Program-made: the position numbers and the translations under genes
In this document: positions 1 to 5,964 of the stretch, piece after piece
Position numbering within the stretch: position 1 is the first letter of the stretch
Layout of the letters: each line of letters opens with the position of its first letter
The notes under the pieces: model-generated
What the model saw: only the letters and a program-made list of their open reading frames with translations
The model's database searches: none
Told to the model about the DNA's origin: nothing
Assembly (NCBI GenBank): GCA_023390215.1
Contig: JAEWDG010000042.1
Location: forward strand, 1 to 5,964
DNA from: Bacteroidota bacterium
GTDB taxonomy: Bacteria > Bacteroidota > Bacteroidia > Chitinophagales > Chitinophagaceae
DNA length: 5,964 nucleotides
Direction of reading: 5' to 3'

Positions 1-1
1 G

Positions 2-163
2 GCTATATCACAAACAAAAAAATTATTCCCCGGCTCTCAGATCCGTATCGGGGCGCAAAATTACCTCAAGAACTTCTACGAAAGTTTTGATTTTCAGCAG
101 GTCACCGAACCTTATCTGGAGGATGGAATACCGCATATTGAAATGATCCTGACAAAAATCTGA
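2..163 (+). CDS. elaA: GNAT N-acetyltransferase, ElaA family (3' end only)
   Basis: This is the C-terminal 53 residues of a protein whose start lies left of the window; the open frame begins at base 2 and stops at TGA 161-163. The piece reads through QIRIGAQNYLKNFYESFDF, a helix and strand typical of the acetyl-CoA-binding end of GNAT acetyltransferases, and ends with YLEDGIPHIEM, which closely matches the C-terminal signature of ElaA proteins. ElaA proteins are about 150 residues long, so roughly a third is visible. The family transfers acetyl groups from acetyl-CoA, but its physiological substrate is not well established. The gene is followed by 99 bases without a gene before the next start. 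The family call rests on the recognised C-terminal motif; the catalytic core is out of view. Confidence 0.8.
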   Translation, partial: AISQTKKLFPGSQIRIGAQNYLKNFYESFDFQQVTEPYLEDGIPHIEMILTKI

Positions 164-262
164 TCCCCTTACAATATTCATCAATGGCTTCCGTTTAGTA
201 TGTATCGGGCTTAATTGTGCCTGATTCGATCCAAATCCGTAGAAAGATAAACCAGGTTGCTG

Positions 263-1285
263 ATGAAAAAACACTACAAAGCTGCGCTGCATGCGTCGCT
301 GCTCATCGCAGCTATTTCTTTCTTCACTAATAAAACAGAAGCGCAACACTTCAGTTTTGGAAACGGAAAGACTTACTGTGAAGCAGGGATAAATTTTGGT
401 CCTACATTTTTCCTGGGAGACCTTGGAGGGAATGCAGGCTACGGAAGTTACTGGCTGAAAGATGTTAACCTAGAGTTGACAAAAATGATGAAGGGCGCAT
501 TCATCTCTGTTTATCCAAACTCCTGGATGGGTGTGAGGCTGGCAGGCCAGATAACCTATGTTGCAGGTGAAGATTATATTATTAATACAGACGGCGTAAA
601 TGAACTATGGCGAAAACAAAGGAACCTGGATTTTAAGAGTACGATCTACGAGGGATATACGGCTATAGAACTCTTCCCGGTTTCAATGTTTCATACTAAC
701 GATGAAGAATATGCGCCCACGTTCAAACCTTATGGTTTCATTGGCGTAGGTGTTTTTCATTTCGATCCAAAAGGATCACTGACCGATGCAAATGGTAATA
801 AAACCTGGTATAAACTCCATCCGCTTAGTACAGAAGGACAGGGATTTCCTGAATACCCTGATAAAAAACCATACAAGCTTACGCAGATGAATATTCCGAT
901 GGGTTTTGGTATGAAAGTTAAAATAAGTGAAAGGGTAAATATTGCTCCGGAACTGCTCTACCGGAAAACATTTACTGATTATATTGATGATGTGAGTACG
1001 ACGTATATAGACCCGATCTATTTCGATATGCATTTAAGCCCGGAGAACGCAGTGATAGCCAGGGAAATTAGCGACAAAACATTCGGCATCGTTACCCCGG
1101 GTGTGAACCGGTATGAACCCGGAACAATGAGAGGAAATTCAAAAAATAATGATGCCTATTTCTCCGTTGTACTTAAACTGGGAATCAGGCTTGGATCAAC
1201 AGACGAAAATGGATTTTCTGATGGAAGGGATAGAAGAAGCGACAGAAGAGCGAGGCGGCAAACGAGATGTCCGCATTTTTATTAA
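263..1285 (+). CDS. Outer-membrane beta-barrel protein with signal peptide
   Basis: A 340-residue secreted protein of unknown specific function. Residues 1-27 form a signal peptide: a basic MKKHYK start, a hydrophobic stretch (LLIAAISFF) and a likely cut after TEA at 27. The mature part starts with CEAGINFGPTFFLGDLGG, a glycine-rich opening strand like those of DUF6089-type and related Bacteroidota barrel proteins. Alternating hydrophobic and polar strands follow, for example MGVRLAGQITYVAGED and PYGFIGVGVFHFDP, and the last strand is AYFSVVLKLGIRLG near 298-311. A 29-residue arginine-rich tail ending TRCPHFY follows the barrel. ATG 263 is chosen because it gives a classical signal peptide; the TTG at 257 and CTG at 260 only add two residues. 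No strong Shine-Dalgarno site or clear -7 box is seen upstream. It probably sits in the outer membrane; pore, anchor or assembly roles cannot be separated from sequence alone. Confidence 0.85.
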   Translation: MKKHYKAALHASLLIAAISFFTNKTEAQHFSFGNGKTYCEAGINFGPTFFLGDLGGNAGYGSYWLKDVNLELTKMMKGAFISVYPNSWMGVRLAGQITYVAGEDYIINTDGVNELWRKQRNLDFKSTIYEGYTAIELFPVSMFHTNDEEYAPTFKPYGFIGVGVFHFDPKGSLTDANGNKTWYKLHPLSTEGQGFPEYPDKKPYKLTQMNIPMGFGMKVKISERVNIAPELLYRKTFTDYIDDVSTTYIDPIYFDMHLSPENAVIAREISDKTFGIVTPGVNRYEPGTMRGNSKNNDAYFSVVLKLGIRLGSTDENGFSDGRDRRSDRRARRQTRCPHFY

Positions 1286-1290
1286 GATCA

Positions 1291-1308
1291 TAACAGTGAC
1301 TACTGTTA
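1291..1308 (+). repeat. Small perfect stem-loop after the barrel gene
   Basis: TAACAGT and ACTGTTA form a 7-bp perfect stem with a GACT loop, five bases after the stop codon of the outer-membrane gene. No T-run follows, so it is a poor intrinsic terminator. It could protect the 3' end of the transcript, or it could be chance. Confidence 0.35.
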
Positions 1309-1425
1309 ACATATTTAGGCAGGGTATCTAGCAGAAGCTGAGCATACGGAATGTGCATTCATGCGCTAACCAAACCCCCGAAACCACAAGATTTAGTTTC
1401 GCTAAAATGCTTTGCCACCTATTTG

Positions 1426-1451
1426 AAACCATGCTTTGTGCGTGGTTTTTT
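1426..1451 (+). terminator. Intrinsic terminator between convergent genes
   Basis: Bases 1426-1434 (AAACCATGC) pair with 1440-1448 (GCGTGGTTT) to give a 9-bp stem with one T-G wobble and a TTTGT loop. The T-run 1446-1451 follows directly and continues as ATTTT. The polarity fits ending plus-strand transcripts from the outer-membrane gene about 140 bases upstream. The T-run overlaps the complement of the uvrA stop codon (1450-1452). Read on the minus strand the hairpin is followed only by CAAATAGG, so termination of uvrA here would be weak. Confidence 0.7.
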
Positions 1452-4311
1452 ATTTTAATTCAGCAAGCACATACTTCGCTGTAAATCCGCGCTTCTCAGC
1501 TTTCATGCCTTCAGGCACTCCTTCGTACAAAACTTCTCCGCCTCCGCTGCCCCCTTCCGGACCTATATCAATGATATGATCTGCTGTTTTGATCATATCC
1601 AGATTGTGTTCAATAACCAAAACGGTATTGCCGCGATCGGTCAGTTTATTCAGCACGTCGAGTAAATGTTGAATATCCTGGAAATGAAGACCGGTTGTCG
1701 GTTCATCAAGTATGTAAAAAGTTTTTCCCGTATCTTTTTTTCCAAGTTCTGTGGCGAGTTTCACACGTTGCGCTTCACCACCACTCAGGGTAACAGCGCT
1801 TTGTCCCAGCGTGATATAACCCAGACCAACTTCCTGTAAAACACGGATCTTTCGGTAGATGGATGGAACAGGTTGGAAAAATTCAACGGCCTCATCCACG
1901 GTCATATCCAGCACATCACTGATCGATTTGCCTTTATATCTTATCTCCAGGGTTTCCCTATTATACCTTTTTCCATTACATTTTTCGCAATGAACGTGCA
2001 CATCGGGTAAAAAATTCATTTCGATCACGCGCATACCTCCACCTTCACAAACTTCACAACGACCACTTTTCACATTGAAAGAAAAACGTCCTGCATTGTA
2101 TCCCCGGATCTTGGCTTCAGGCACTGCAGCGAACAGCGTACGGATATCCGTAAAAAATCCACAATAGGTAGCAGGATTACTTCTTGGTGTACGACCGATA
2201 GGACTCTGATCGATCTCTATTACTTTATCGATCTGTTCTAACCCTTTTACTGATTTATATTCCAGCGGATCCAATTTAGAGCCGTAACAGTATTGGCTCA
2301 ATATCGGGTACAGCGTTTCGTTGATCAGTGTTGATTTGCCGCTTCCGCTTACACCGGTTACAAGAATTAATTTACCCAGAGGAAATTTTACATCGATATT
2401 TTTAAGGTTATTTCCTTTCGCACCTTTCAGTTCAATGAATTTCCCATTTCCCTTTCGCCTTTCTTTTGGCACTTCGATGTTCTTTTTACCCGCAAGGTAT
2501 TTTGCTGTTTCAGAATTCGATTTTAAGACAACTTCCGGTGGGCCTGCGGAAACGATCTCACCACCATGTGTTCCTGCCCGCGGGCCAATATCAACCAGAT
2601 GATCCGCAGCCAGCATAATATCTTTATCATGTTCCACCACAAGCACCGAGTTGCCGATGTCGCGAAGATTCTGTAGCGCGTGTATGAGGCGCTGATTGTC
2701 TCTTTGATGTAAACCAATACTGGGTTCATCAAGAATATAGGTGATACCCTGCAATTGAGATCCTATCTGAGTAGCGAGGCGGATGCGCTGGTATTCTCCA
2801 CCGCTTAAACTTTTTGAGGGACGATATAAGGTTAGGTATGTTAATCCCACATCTAACAGAAATTGTAACCGTTCGCGAATTTCTTTCAGTACATCTTTAG
2901 CGATCTTATTTTGTTTTTCGCTTATCCGCTTTTCAATTCCGTTGAACCACTCCGCAAGTTTGTCCAGATCCATCATACTGAGCTCCGCGATGTTTCTATC
3001 GCTAACTTTAAACCAGAGACTTTCTTTTCTCAATCTCGTTCCACCGCAGGCATCGCATGGGCGAAGTTGTAAATACTGTTCGGCCCATTCCCGGATGCCT
3101 TCACTTGAACCAGACGATGCGAACCACCTTTTAACCATATTCACCACCCCTTCATATTCCGTTGTGTAGTAACCTATGCTGCTCTCGTCATCTTCCGTTA
3201 TTTCATCTTTGATTTCTTCAGTAGTGATGTCTTCTTTACCATAGAGCAACACATTCATTGCTTTTGTTGAAAGATCTTTTACAGGTTTATCAAGACTGAT
3301 CTTAAATTTTTTCGCAACCTGCTGTACCTGCTGAAAAACATAAGCCTGCCTTTCTTCTCCCAATGGCGCTATACCTCCCTGTTTTATGCTTAAAGATGGA
3401 TCTGGAATGATGGCATCCATATTTACCTGGTAAATCGTACCTAACCCTTTGCACACGGGACAGGCGCCATAAGGTGAATTGAATGAGAAAGCATTGGGCG
3501 AAGGTTCTTCATAACTTATTCCTGTATCCACACACATCAACTGCCGGCTGAATTGCATTATGGATTTCTCATCGTTCAACAGTATAAAAAGCAAACCATT
3601 ACCCAGTGCAAGGGCCCGCTGTACACTTTGACTTAATCGAACCCGCATATCTTCCGTTACAGGTAAACGGTCAACCACAACTTCTATATCATGTATTTTA
3701 TACCGGTCAACCTGCATCCGGGGTACAAGATCAAGCACCTCGCCATCTACCCGCACTTTTACGAATCCTTTTTTCCTGATGTCTTCAAACAACTCTCGAT
3801 AATGTCCTTTTCTGCCACGAATAAGGGGCGCAAGTATTGATATTTTCTTTGATTTCAATTTCTCAAAAATGGATTCAACGATTTCTTCCTCGCTGAATTT
3901 TACCATTCTCTTACCTGTGTTGTAGCTATAGGCATCGCTTGCCCTTGCAAATAATAACCTTAGAAAATCATAGATCTCCGTAATGGTCCCAACAGTACTT
4001 CGCGGATTTTTATTCGTGGTTTTTTGCTCAATGGAAATCACAGGTGAAAGGCCGGTTATCTTATCCACATCGGGTCTTTCCATATCGCCTACGAACTGGC
4101 GCGCGTAAGCGGAAAAACTTTCCATATAGCGGCGCTGACCTTCATTATATAATGTGTCAAAAGCCAGTGAAGATTTCCCTGAACCACTCACCCCGGTAAA
4201 AACTACCAGCTTGTTCTTGGGAATTTTGATATCAATATTTTTCAGGTTGTGTTCGCGTGCACCAAATACGGCTATTTCATCGCCAGGGGCAGCCTGTTCT
4301 TTTTTTGCCAT
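1450..4311 (-). CDS. uvrA: UvrABC excinuclease subunit A (UvrA)
   Basis: Complete UvrA of 953 residues, close to the usual 940-960. UvrA dimers find DNA lesions together with UvrB, load UvrB and then leave, using two ABC ATPase sites in the cytoplasm. Visible motifs in order: first Walker [10 protein letters not shown] at 40-48 (Lys46); cysteine pair CPVC at 284-287; second pair CDAC at 419-422; first ABC signature [12 protein letters not shown] from 502; first Walker [10 protein letters not shown] with Asp528/Glu529; second Walker [10 protein letters not shown] at 653-661 (Lys659); C4 zinc finger with Cys752, 755, 775 and 778; second signature [12 protein letters not shown] from 842; second Walker [10 protein letters not shown] with Asp869/Glu870. 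The start at 4311 (MAKKEQ) is preferred over the in-frame ATG at 4371, because the added 20 residues do not resemble UvrA and a -7 promoter box lies inside them. The gene appears monocistronic and is transcribed divergently from the SecA-like gene. Confidence 0.98.
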   Translation of the reverse strand: MAKKEQAAPGDEIAVFGAREHNLKNIDIKIPKNKLVVFTGVSGSGKSSLAFDTLYNEGQRRYMESFSAYARQFVGDMERPDVDKITGLSPVISIEQKTTNKNPRSTVGTITEIYDFLRLLFARASDAYSYNTGKRMVKFSEEEIVESIFEKLKSKKISILAPLIRGRKGHYRELFEDIRKKGFVKVRVDGEVLDLVPRMQVDRYKIHDIEVVVDRLPVTEDMRVRLSQSVQRALALGNGLLFILLNDEKSIMQFSRQLMCVDTGISYEEPSPNAFSFNSPYGACPVCKGLGTIYQVNMDAIIPDPSLSIKQGGIAPLGEERQAYVFQQVQQVAKKFKISLDKPVKDLSTKAMNVLLYGKEDITTEEIKDEITEDDESSIGYYTTEYEGVVNMVKRWFASSGSSEGIREWAEQYLQLRPCDACGGTRLRKESLWFKVSDRNIAELSMMDLDKLAEWFNGIEKRISEKQNKIAKDVLKEIRERLQFLLDVGLTYLTLYRPSKSLSGGEYQRIRLATQIGSQLQGITYILDEPSIGLHQRDNQRLIHALQNLRDIGNSVLVVEHDKDIMLAADHLVDIGPRAGTHGGEIVSAGPPEVVLKSNSETAKYLAGKKNIEVPKERRKGNGKFIELKGAKGNNLKNIDVKFPLGKLILVTGVSGSGKSTLINETLYPILSQYCYGSKLDPLEYKSVKGLEQIDKVIEIDQSPIGRTPRSNPATYCGFFTDIRTLFAAVPEAKIRGYNAGRFSFNVKSGRCEVCEGGGMRVIEMNFLPDVHVHCEKCNGKRYNRETLEIRYKGKSISDVLDMTVDEAVEFFQPVPSIYRKIRVLQEVGLGYITLGQSAVTLSGGEAQRVKLATELGKKDTGKTFYILDEPTTGLHFQDIQHLLDVLNKLTDRGNTVLVIEHNLDMIKTADHIIDIGPEGGSGGGEVLYEGVPEGMKAEKRGFTAKYVLAELK

Positions 4312-4325
4312 GTAACTACTTATAC

Positions 4326-4333
4326 CAAAGATA
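4326..4333 (-). promoter_or_regulatory. Candidate uvrA promoter, -7 box
   Basis: On the minus strand this reads TATCTTTG, an exact match to the Bacteroidota -7 consensus TAnnTTTG, 14 bases before the ATG at 4311. It implies a very short leader. No clear TTTG or TTG -33 element is found at the expected distance; that position falls in the 14-base palindrome at 4352-4365. Confidence 0.5.
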
Positions 4334-4351
4334 AACCAATAACGAAGGCTT

Positions 4352-4365
4352 ATGGTTCGAACCAT
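4352..4365. promoter_or_regulatory. Perfect 14-base palindrome in the divergent promoter region
   Basis: ATGGTTCGAACCAT is a perfect inverted repeat with 7-base arms and no spacer. It lies 18 bases from the -7 box facing uvrA (4326-4333) and 20 bases from the box facing the SecA-like gene (4386-4393), so it covers the expected -33 position of both promoters. A dimeric regulator could control both genes from here. A perfect palindrome of this size has a fair chance of arising randomly in about 6 kb, so position is the main support. Confidence 0.4.
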
Positions 4366-4385
4366 GCTCATGCCCCGCTTTTCTT

Positions 4386-4393
4386 TATTTTTG
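4386..4393 (+). promoter_or_regulatory. Candidate promoter of the SecA-like gene, -7 box
   Basis: TATTTTTG matches the Bacteroidota -7 consensus TAnnTTTG exactly and lies 19 bases before the ATG at 4413. The region is AT-rich, which lowers the weight of one match. No convincing -33 element is seen. Confidence 0.45.
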
Positions 4394-4412
4394 AAGGGAA
4401 AATTATTGAAAT

Positions 4413-4967
4413 ATGTTTGGGAACCTGTTTGGGAATAAGGAAGAAAAAGACCATCTATTCCGTCATGTGGTATTTATGACGGCCGAAGCAAAAAAGATAG
4501 CGCTGCTGAAGTTGGCCAAAGAAGATGAATCTTCTGTTTTCATAGCCTGGTTCCCCGAAACCGCCAGAACAATAGGTAATTATTTCAACGAAAACGGGGT
4601 AGATAAAAACAGGGTGATCGAAGCAAAGGATTCCACTTCCGCCAGATTAGCGGCACATACCCCTGTATTTCTCGAACACTATCCTATCCACGAAAAAGAA
4701 AAACAGTTAGTGGAGCATTGGAATCTTATTAATATTCCGGTTTACAGTTCAATGGACGAGCCGTTGTTTAAGCACCTGGGTGCAGAAAAAATGATTCCTA
4801 TGATGAAGATGCTTGGCATGAAAGAAACCGAAGCCATTCAACACAGTATGGTAAGTAAATCCATCGTAAAAGGACAGGAAAGCATTGCAGAAAAAGCTGG
4901 CCTGGACCGATCCGCCAGTTCGCAGCAAGAATGGATGAATAAAAATTTGCTGTCGGGAACGCATTAA
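4413..4967 (+). CDS. SecA-related mini-protein: degenerate NBD2 plus start of scaffold helix
   Basis: A 184-residue soluble protein without signal peptide or membrane segment. Residues 111-151 run parallel to SecA at the end of its second nucleotide-binding domain: SSMDEPLFKHLGAEKM recalls SecA SLEDDLMRLFGSERI, and EAIQHSMVSKSI (140-151) is almost the SecA helical-scaffold motif GEVIQHSMISKSI. Residues 13-80 fit the earlier part of NBD2: a helix, a strand VFIAWFPET where SecA has VLVGTTSVE, then NRVIEAKD where SecA has HNVLNAK. Missing are the first ATPase domain with Walker A and B, the preprotein-binding domain, the GRGTDI motif and the arginine fingers (SecA HESRRIDRQLRGRAG; here HEKEKQLVEHW). 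It therefore should not hydrolyse ATP. The SecA link comes from remembered family motifs, not a search. A role as a SecA or translocon partner, or as an unrelated scaffold, is open. ATG 4413 is favoured by the promoter box and by the charged KEEKDHLFR segment that fits the SecA alignment; Met22 is a less likely start. Confidence 0.6.
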   Translation: MFGNLFGNKEEKDHLFRHVVFMTAEAKKIALLKLAKEDESSVFIAWFPETARTIGNYFNENGVDKNRVIEAKDSTSARLAAHTPVFLEHYPIHEKEKQLVEHWNLINIPVYSSMDEPLFKHLGAEKMIPMMKMLGMKETEAIQHSMVSKSIVKGQESIAEKAGLDRSASSQQEWMNKNLLSGTH

Positions 4968-5004
4968 TACAGCGAAGAAAAAATACTTTAGAACATTCAT
5001 AAGC

Positions 5005-5024
5005 GCGCAAATTTTTATTTGCGC
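5005..5024. terminator. Stem-loop after the SecA-like gene, weak terminator
   Basis: GCGCAAAT and ATTTGCGC form an 8-bp perfect stem with a TTTT loop, 37 bases after the stop codon of the SecA-like gene. The sequence behind it (CTGTTCATTT) is only mildly T-rich, so termination would be partial. The arms resemble those of the stem-loop at 5891-5913. Confidence 0.45.
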
Positions 5025-5168
5025 CTGTTCATTTACATAATGTTTGCGGCACTTGATCTTTTCCGTGGATGAAGTTCCACAGAGCGGATGCAATAGTCCG
5101 TATTTCCACCAAAATCTCCTTAAAAAACTTCTGGCCTGAATATTGAAAATTGAAGGGAAAGTCTGGTT

Positions 5169-5390
5169 ATGAAGAGGATCAGTATTAATTATTACTGGAT
5201 AAGCCTTCTGCTGAGTTTCTTATTCCTGCTCATGCAAAATATGAGTTTCGCCGCGGGCTCCTCCATCGCTGAAAGTGCCGAATGGTACCAGCAACCCTGG
5301 GCCTGGGTATTTGGTGGAATGATCTCATTTCTTGCATTTCTATTGCTTTTAGCATGGGCGGGGAGCAAACACTTCGATGCCAGAAAATAA
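5169..5390 (+). CDS. Small exported or membrane protein, unknown function
   Basis: A 73-residue protein with two hydrophobic stretches. Residues 1-28 (basic MKRISINYY, then WISLLLSFLFLLM, then NMSFA) look like a signal peptide that could be cut after the FA at 27-28, or an uncleaved anchor. A short polar, tryptophan-containing segment (ESAEWYQQPWAWV) leads into a second membrane helix at about 47-66, and the protein ends with the charged KHFDARK. If the signal is cut, the mature protein is about 45 residues with one membrane helix, a short periplasmic N-terminus and a cytoplasmic C-terminus. Small proteins of this layout (QPW followed by a membrane helix) occur in Bacteroidota, but I do not know a function. 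The start at 5169 is preceded by a purine-rich AAGGG at 5153-5157. It is 33 bases upstream of the DUF2383 gene and probably shares its transcript. Confidence 0.7.
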   Translation: MKRISINYYWISLLLSFLFLLMQNMSFAAGSSIAESAEWYQQPWAWVFGGMISFLAFLLLLAWAGSKHFDARK

Positions 5391-5423
5391 AAAATAATTT
5401 CCTGAAAACAAAAACAACAAACA

Positions 5424-5891
5424 ATGCCAAACGAATCAATTATTTCCGTTCTTAACGATTTAATAGAAATCAACAACGACCGTGTGACCGGTTACGAAAA
5501 AGCTTCCGAAGAAACCAAATCCCTCGATGTTGATCTGCAGGCTTATTTCACCAAGCTTGCAAATGACAGCCGCAAGAACACCGCGGAACTTTCTCAGGAA
5601 GTGCGTCGCCTGGGCGGTGAACCAGCCACGGGTACAACAAACAGTGGTAAGATATATCGCGCATGGATGGACGTAAAAGCGACGTTTACCGGTCATGACC
5701 GTACTTCGATCCTGGAGTCTTGTGAATTTGGTGAAGATGCGGCTCAGAAAGCCTATCGGGAAGCTCTATCTTCTGACGCAGATATGAGCACCGAAACCCG
5801 TCAGTTAATTGCTGACCAACAATCGTCATTAAAAGAAGCACATGATCACATCAAGAAATATCGTGATCTGCATAAAGCCGTAGCAGGATAG
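5424..5891 (+). CDS. PA2169/DUF2383 family four-helix-bundle protein
   Basis: A 155-residue, highly helical, acidic protein without signal peptide. It matches the DUF2383 pattern of ferritin-like proteins: helix A about 4-31 (SVLNDLIEINNDRVTGYEKA), helix B about 34-64 ending in RRLGGEP, a linker TGTTNSGKIYRAW, helix C about 92-116 (ILESCEFGEDAAQKAYREAL), and helix D about 122-151 (LKEAHDHIKKYRDLH). Glutamates 25, 55, 101, 104 and 138 and histidine 140 sit where ferritin-like bundles carry metal ligands, but a complete di-iron set cannot be confirmed by eye. The biochemical role of the family is not established; it is often associated with stress-induced genes. The start ATG has an A-rich leader (ACAAAAACAACAAACA), typical of Bacteroidota translation starts without Shine-Dalgarno pairing. 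It is probably the second gene of an operon with the small membrane protein, followed by two hairpins. Confidence 0.85.
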   Translation: MPNESIISVLNDLIEINNDRVTGYEKASEETKSLDVDLQAYFTKLANDSRKNTAELSQEVRRLGGEPATGTTNSGKIYRAWMDVKATFTGHDRTSILESCEFGEDAAQKAYREALSSDADMSTETRQLIADQQSSLKEAHDHIKKYRDLHKAVAG

Positions 5892-5913
5892 TGCAAATTG
5901 TAAAAATTTGCGC
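5891..5913 (+). repeat. First of two tandem stem-loops after the DUF2383 gene
   Basis: GCAAATT (5893-5899) pairs with AATTTGC (5905-5911) around a GTAAA loop, extended to 9 pairs by a T-G wobble and a G-C pair. It begins at the last base of the stop codon and sits directly before the terminator hairpin. No T-run follows, so it is not itself a terminator; it may shield the mRNA 3' end. Its arms resemble the stem-loop at 5005-5024. Confidence 0.45.
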
Positions 5914-5914
5914 A

Positions 5915-5950
5915 GAACGGTTACCGGATAATGGTAACCGTTCCTTTTTT
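5915..5950 (+). terminator. Strong intrinsic terminator of the DUF2383 operon
   Basis: GAACGGTTACC (5915-5925) pairs perfectly with GGTAACCGTTC (5933-5943): an 11-bp stem with a 7-base loop (GGATAAT), followed by C and six T residues (5945-5950). This is a textbook Rho-independent terminator 23 bases after the DUF2383 stop codon. Confidence 0.9.
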
Positions 5951-5964
5951 GGTAAAATATGTTC

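Noticed and set aside
212..219. TAATTGTG as a -7 box for the outer-membrane gene
   Set aside because: It has one mismatch to TAnnTTTG and no -33 element at the right distance.
23..349. 108-codon minus-strand frame across the ElaA end and the barrel gene start
   Set aside because: It runs antisense to two supported genes and has no domain or promoter.
2321..3169. Open frames of 93 and 128 codons on the plus strand inside uvrA
   Set aside because: They are antisense shadows of a highly conserved gene, with no recognisable domain or start signal.
4312..4371. Upstream ATG giving UvrA 20 extra N-terminal residues
   Set aside because: The added residues do not resemble UvrA and a -7 promoter box (4326-4333) lies within them; MAKKEQ at 4311 is the natural start.
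4413..4967. SecA-like gene as a simple secA pseudogene fragment
   Set aside because: The frame is open from start to stop, promoter-linked, and diverged in catalytic sites yet conserved elsewhere; a recent fragment would keep canonical motifs up to a break.
5038..5046. TAATGTTTG as a promoter for the small membrane protein
   Set aside because: The spacing within the box is off by one base and it lies more than 120 bases from the start, so support is too thin.
4749..5093. 114-codon minus-strand frame over the end of the SecA-like gene
   Set aside because: Low-complexity, Phe/His/Cys-rich product typical of an antisense frame; the plus-strand gene explains the region.

Overview
The window looks like chromosomal DNA from a Bacteroidota bacterium, probably of the Chitinophagaceae group. 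Three things suggest this: a secreted outer-membrane beta-barrel protein of a type common there, start codons with A-rich or poorly matching leaders instead of strong Shine-Dalgarno sites, and two exact matches to the Bacteroidota -7 promoter box (TAnnTTTG) in front of genes. The lineage is inferred from these traits, not from a marker gene. No tRNA, rRNA, CRISPR array, insertion sequence or integrase is visible.

Layout. Bases 2-163 hold the last third of an ElaA-type GNAT acetyltransferase that enters from the left. Bases 263-1285 (+) encode a 340-residue outer-membrane beta-barrel protein with a signal peptide and an arginine-rich C-terminal tail. A 164-base convergent spacer follows; it contains a good plus-strand terminator whose T-run reaches the stop codon of the next gene. 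Bases 1450-4311 (-) encode a complete UvrA, the damage-sensing ATPase of nucleotide excision repair, with all its nucleotide-binding and zinc motifs. A 101-base divergent promoter region (4312-4412) separates uvrA from a plus-strand gene at 4413-4967. That gene encodes a 184-residue protein that I read as a miniature, catalytically dead relative of the second motor domain of SecA. After a stem-loop come a 73-residue exported or membrane protein (5169-5390) and, 33 bases on, a DUF2383/PA2169-type four-helix-bundle protein (5424-5891), ending at a strong terminator (5915-5950).

How the genes relate. uvrA and the ElaA gene are housekeeping. The SecA-like gene is driven divergently from uvrA; a perfect 14-base palindrome lies where the -33 elements of both promoters should be, so shared control is possible. 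The last two genes look like one operon. Ferritin-like DUF2383 proteins are usually linked to stress, so an envelope- or stress-related role for the pair is a guess.

The most interesting item is the SecA-like mini-protein. It keeps a clear SecA signature at the NBD2/helical-scaffold junction, but the whole first ATPase domain, the preprotein-binding domain and the arginine-finger motif are gone.
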